Shown here piece by piece: positions 6,723-7,670 of a stretch of 7,670 nt of DNA. The position numbers and the translations under genes are program-made. Numbering within the stretch: position 1 is the first letter of the stretch; each line of letters starts with the position of its first letter. Source of the DNA: Bryobacterales bacterium (GTDB lineage Bacteria > Acidobacteriota > Terriglobia > Bryobacterales > Bryobacteraceae); contig PMEV01000323.1 of NCBI GenBank assembly GCA_003154855.1, positions 1 through 7,670 of the forward strand, given 5' to 3'. The notes under the pieces were generated by a model, which was not told where the DNA came from, ran no database searches, and was given only the letters and a program-made list of their open reading frames with translations.

Positions 6723-7670
6723 GCGACTACGCCGAACGATTGCTGGCCAGCCGGTCGCAGGTGTACACGGGCCCGGAACAGCCGGTCGACCCCGAACGGG
6801 CGGAAGAGGGCGGTTGCGGCGTCACGGGCTTTGCCTGCACCGTGCCGGTGAAGGGCAAGTTCATCTACGAGCCTTCCATCCAGATGCAGAACCGGGGCAA
6901 CGGGAAAGGTGGCGGCATCGCGGCGGTGGGCCTGGTGGCCGAGCAACTGGGCATCTCGAACGAGATGCTGGGGAGCCACTACCTGCTACAAATCGCGCTG
7001 CTGGACCCGGAATGCCATGCCGAGCTGGAGCGGCAGTTCATCCTGCCCAACTTCGACATCGCCCTGGCCACGCGGCAAGAGCACTTGGACGACTATCGCG
7101 AGATTCCCGGCCTGCAGGTGCGCCCGCCGGACGTGCATCGCTATGTGGCGCGGGCCAAGCCGGAGGCGCTGAAGGCTTTCGCCGAGAGCGCGGGCCTCGA
7201 GGACCTTCCGCCACGCGCCCTGGAAGACGAGTTCGTGTGGCGCAACTCCTACCAGCTCAACGACACCTTCTACGCGTCGCTGGGCGAGAAGCGGGCGTTC
7301 GTGCTCTCGCATTCGCGGAACCTGCTGGTCTACAAGATGGTGGGCTACGCCGAGCAGAACGTCGAGTATTACAAGCTGCAGGATTTCAAGGCGCACGTGT
7401 GGATCGCCCACCAGCGCTATCCCACCAAGGGCCGCGTCTGGCATCCCGGTGGAGCGCACCCGTTCGTGGGATTGAACGAAGCGCTGGTCCACAACGGCGA
7501 CTTCGCCAACTACCACTCGGTGTGCGAGTATCTGCGCCAGCGCAACATCCGGCAGCAGTTCCTGACGGACACCGAAGTCTCGGTGCAGCTCTTCGATTTG
7601 TGGGACCGCGTTTACGGTTACCCGCTGGAGTACATCATCGAGGCGCTAGCGCCCACGACGGAACTGGATT
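6719..7670 (+). CDS. Class II glutamine amidotransferase, GltB N-terminal-domain type (3' end outside window)
   Basis: At least 317 residues; the frame is open at the right edge. Class II (Ntn) amidotransferases hydrolyse glutamine with an N-terminal Cys and channel ammonia to a partner synthase. Seen here: GGCGVTGF with C33 as the expected nucleophile, so the first 32 residues would be a propeptide removed on maturation, as in GltB. MQNRGNGKGGGIA is the counterpart of the RG...GGI loop, HQRYPT (231-236) matches GltB HQRFST, HNGD (258-261) is the oxyanion/HNGE motif, and TDTEV (283-287) is the glutamine-binding SDSE-like motif. The ~200-residue spacing from Cys to HQR fits GltB rather than short GlxB/MgsA-type amidotransferases, which start MCG. 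It directly follows and overlaps the FMN protein, so it is very probably its ammonia-supplying subunit. The C-terminus is not seen; a GXGXG domain could be fused or encoded next. Confidence 0.88.
   Translation, partial: MSDYAERLLASRSQVYTGPEQPVDPERAEEGGCGVTGFACTVPVKGKFIYEPSIQMQNRGNGKGGGIAAVGLVAEQLGISNEMLGSHYLLQIALLDPECHAELERQFILPNFDIALATRQEHLDDYREIPGLQVRPPDVHRYVARAKPEALKAFAESAGLEDLPPRALEDEFVWRNSYQLNDTFYASLGEKRAFVLSHSRNLLVYKMVGYAEQNVEYYKLQDFKAHVWIAHQRYPTKGRVWHPGGAHPFVGLNEALVHNGDFANYHSVCEYLRQRNIRQQFLTDTEVSVQLFDLWDRVYGYPLEYIIEALAPTTELD

Noticed and set aside
3694..7670. N-methylglutamate synthase (MgsABC)
   Set aside because: The amidotransferase is of long GltB type with a propeptide rather than MCG-starting MgsA type. 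No MgsB or N-methylglutamate dehydrogenase gene is seen, and two ferredoxin-fused barrels do not fit that system.

Overview
The window is high-GC, densely coded bacterial DNA with one real intergenic gap of 109 nt. GC-rich third positions, a GH2 glycosidase next to an anaerobic-style Fe-S/C1 cluster, and the protein sequences themselves suggest an Acidobacteriota-like soil or sediment bacterium (Solibacter/Bryobacter type). That placement is inference and rests on no diagnostic marker.

Layout. (1) Positions 1-1373, plus strand: the 3' part of a glycoside hydrolase family 2 gene whose 5' end lies outside the window. (2) Positions 1345-2274, minus strand: a complete LysR-type regulator whose 3' end overlaps the GH2 gene tail to tail by 29 nt. 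(3) Positions 2275-2383: a short AT-richer divergent promoter region. (4) Positions 2384-7670, plus strand: a tightly packed five-gene operon that runs off the right edge. Its genes are an MvhD/FlpD-type [2Fe-2S] protein, a MetF-like TIM-barrel protein, two successive ferredoxin plus glutamate-synthase-barrel proteins, and a class II glutamine amidotransferase (GltB N-terminal type). Neighbouring genes overlap by 20, 4 and 4 nt, or are separated by 1 nt, which indicates translational coupling and one functional unit.

How the genes may work together. The amidotransferase would release ammonia from glutamine. The second glutamate-synthase-like protein keeps the FMN/catalytic motifs and could use that ammonia with electrons delivered through its two N-terminal ferredoxin clusters. 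The first paralogue keeps Fe-S cysteines and the distal FMN-phosphate-type loop but has lost the front-half catalytic motifs, so it looks like an electron-transfer or structural partner. MvhD-type proteins pass electrons between Fe-S/flavin partners, and MetF-like proteins handle folate-bound C1 units. This MetF-like protein, however, carries substitutions at two positions that normally contact folate. The set resembles neither an ordinary GltBD glutamate synthase nor an ordinary MetF system. I read it as a candidate uncharacterised Fe-S redox complex joining glutamine-derived nitrogen to a C1-like or other substrate, probably controlled by the divergent LysR protein. Its real substrate cannot be read from the sequence. 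A GXGXG subunit and perhaps an HdrA-like flavoprotein would be expected downstream but are not in the window.
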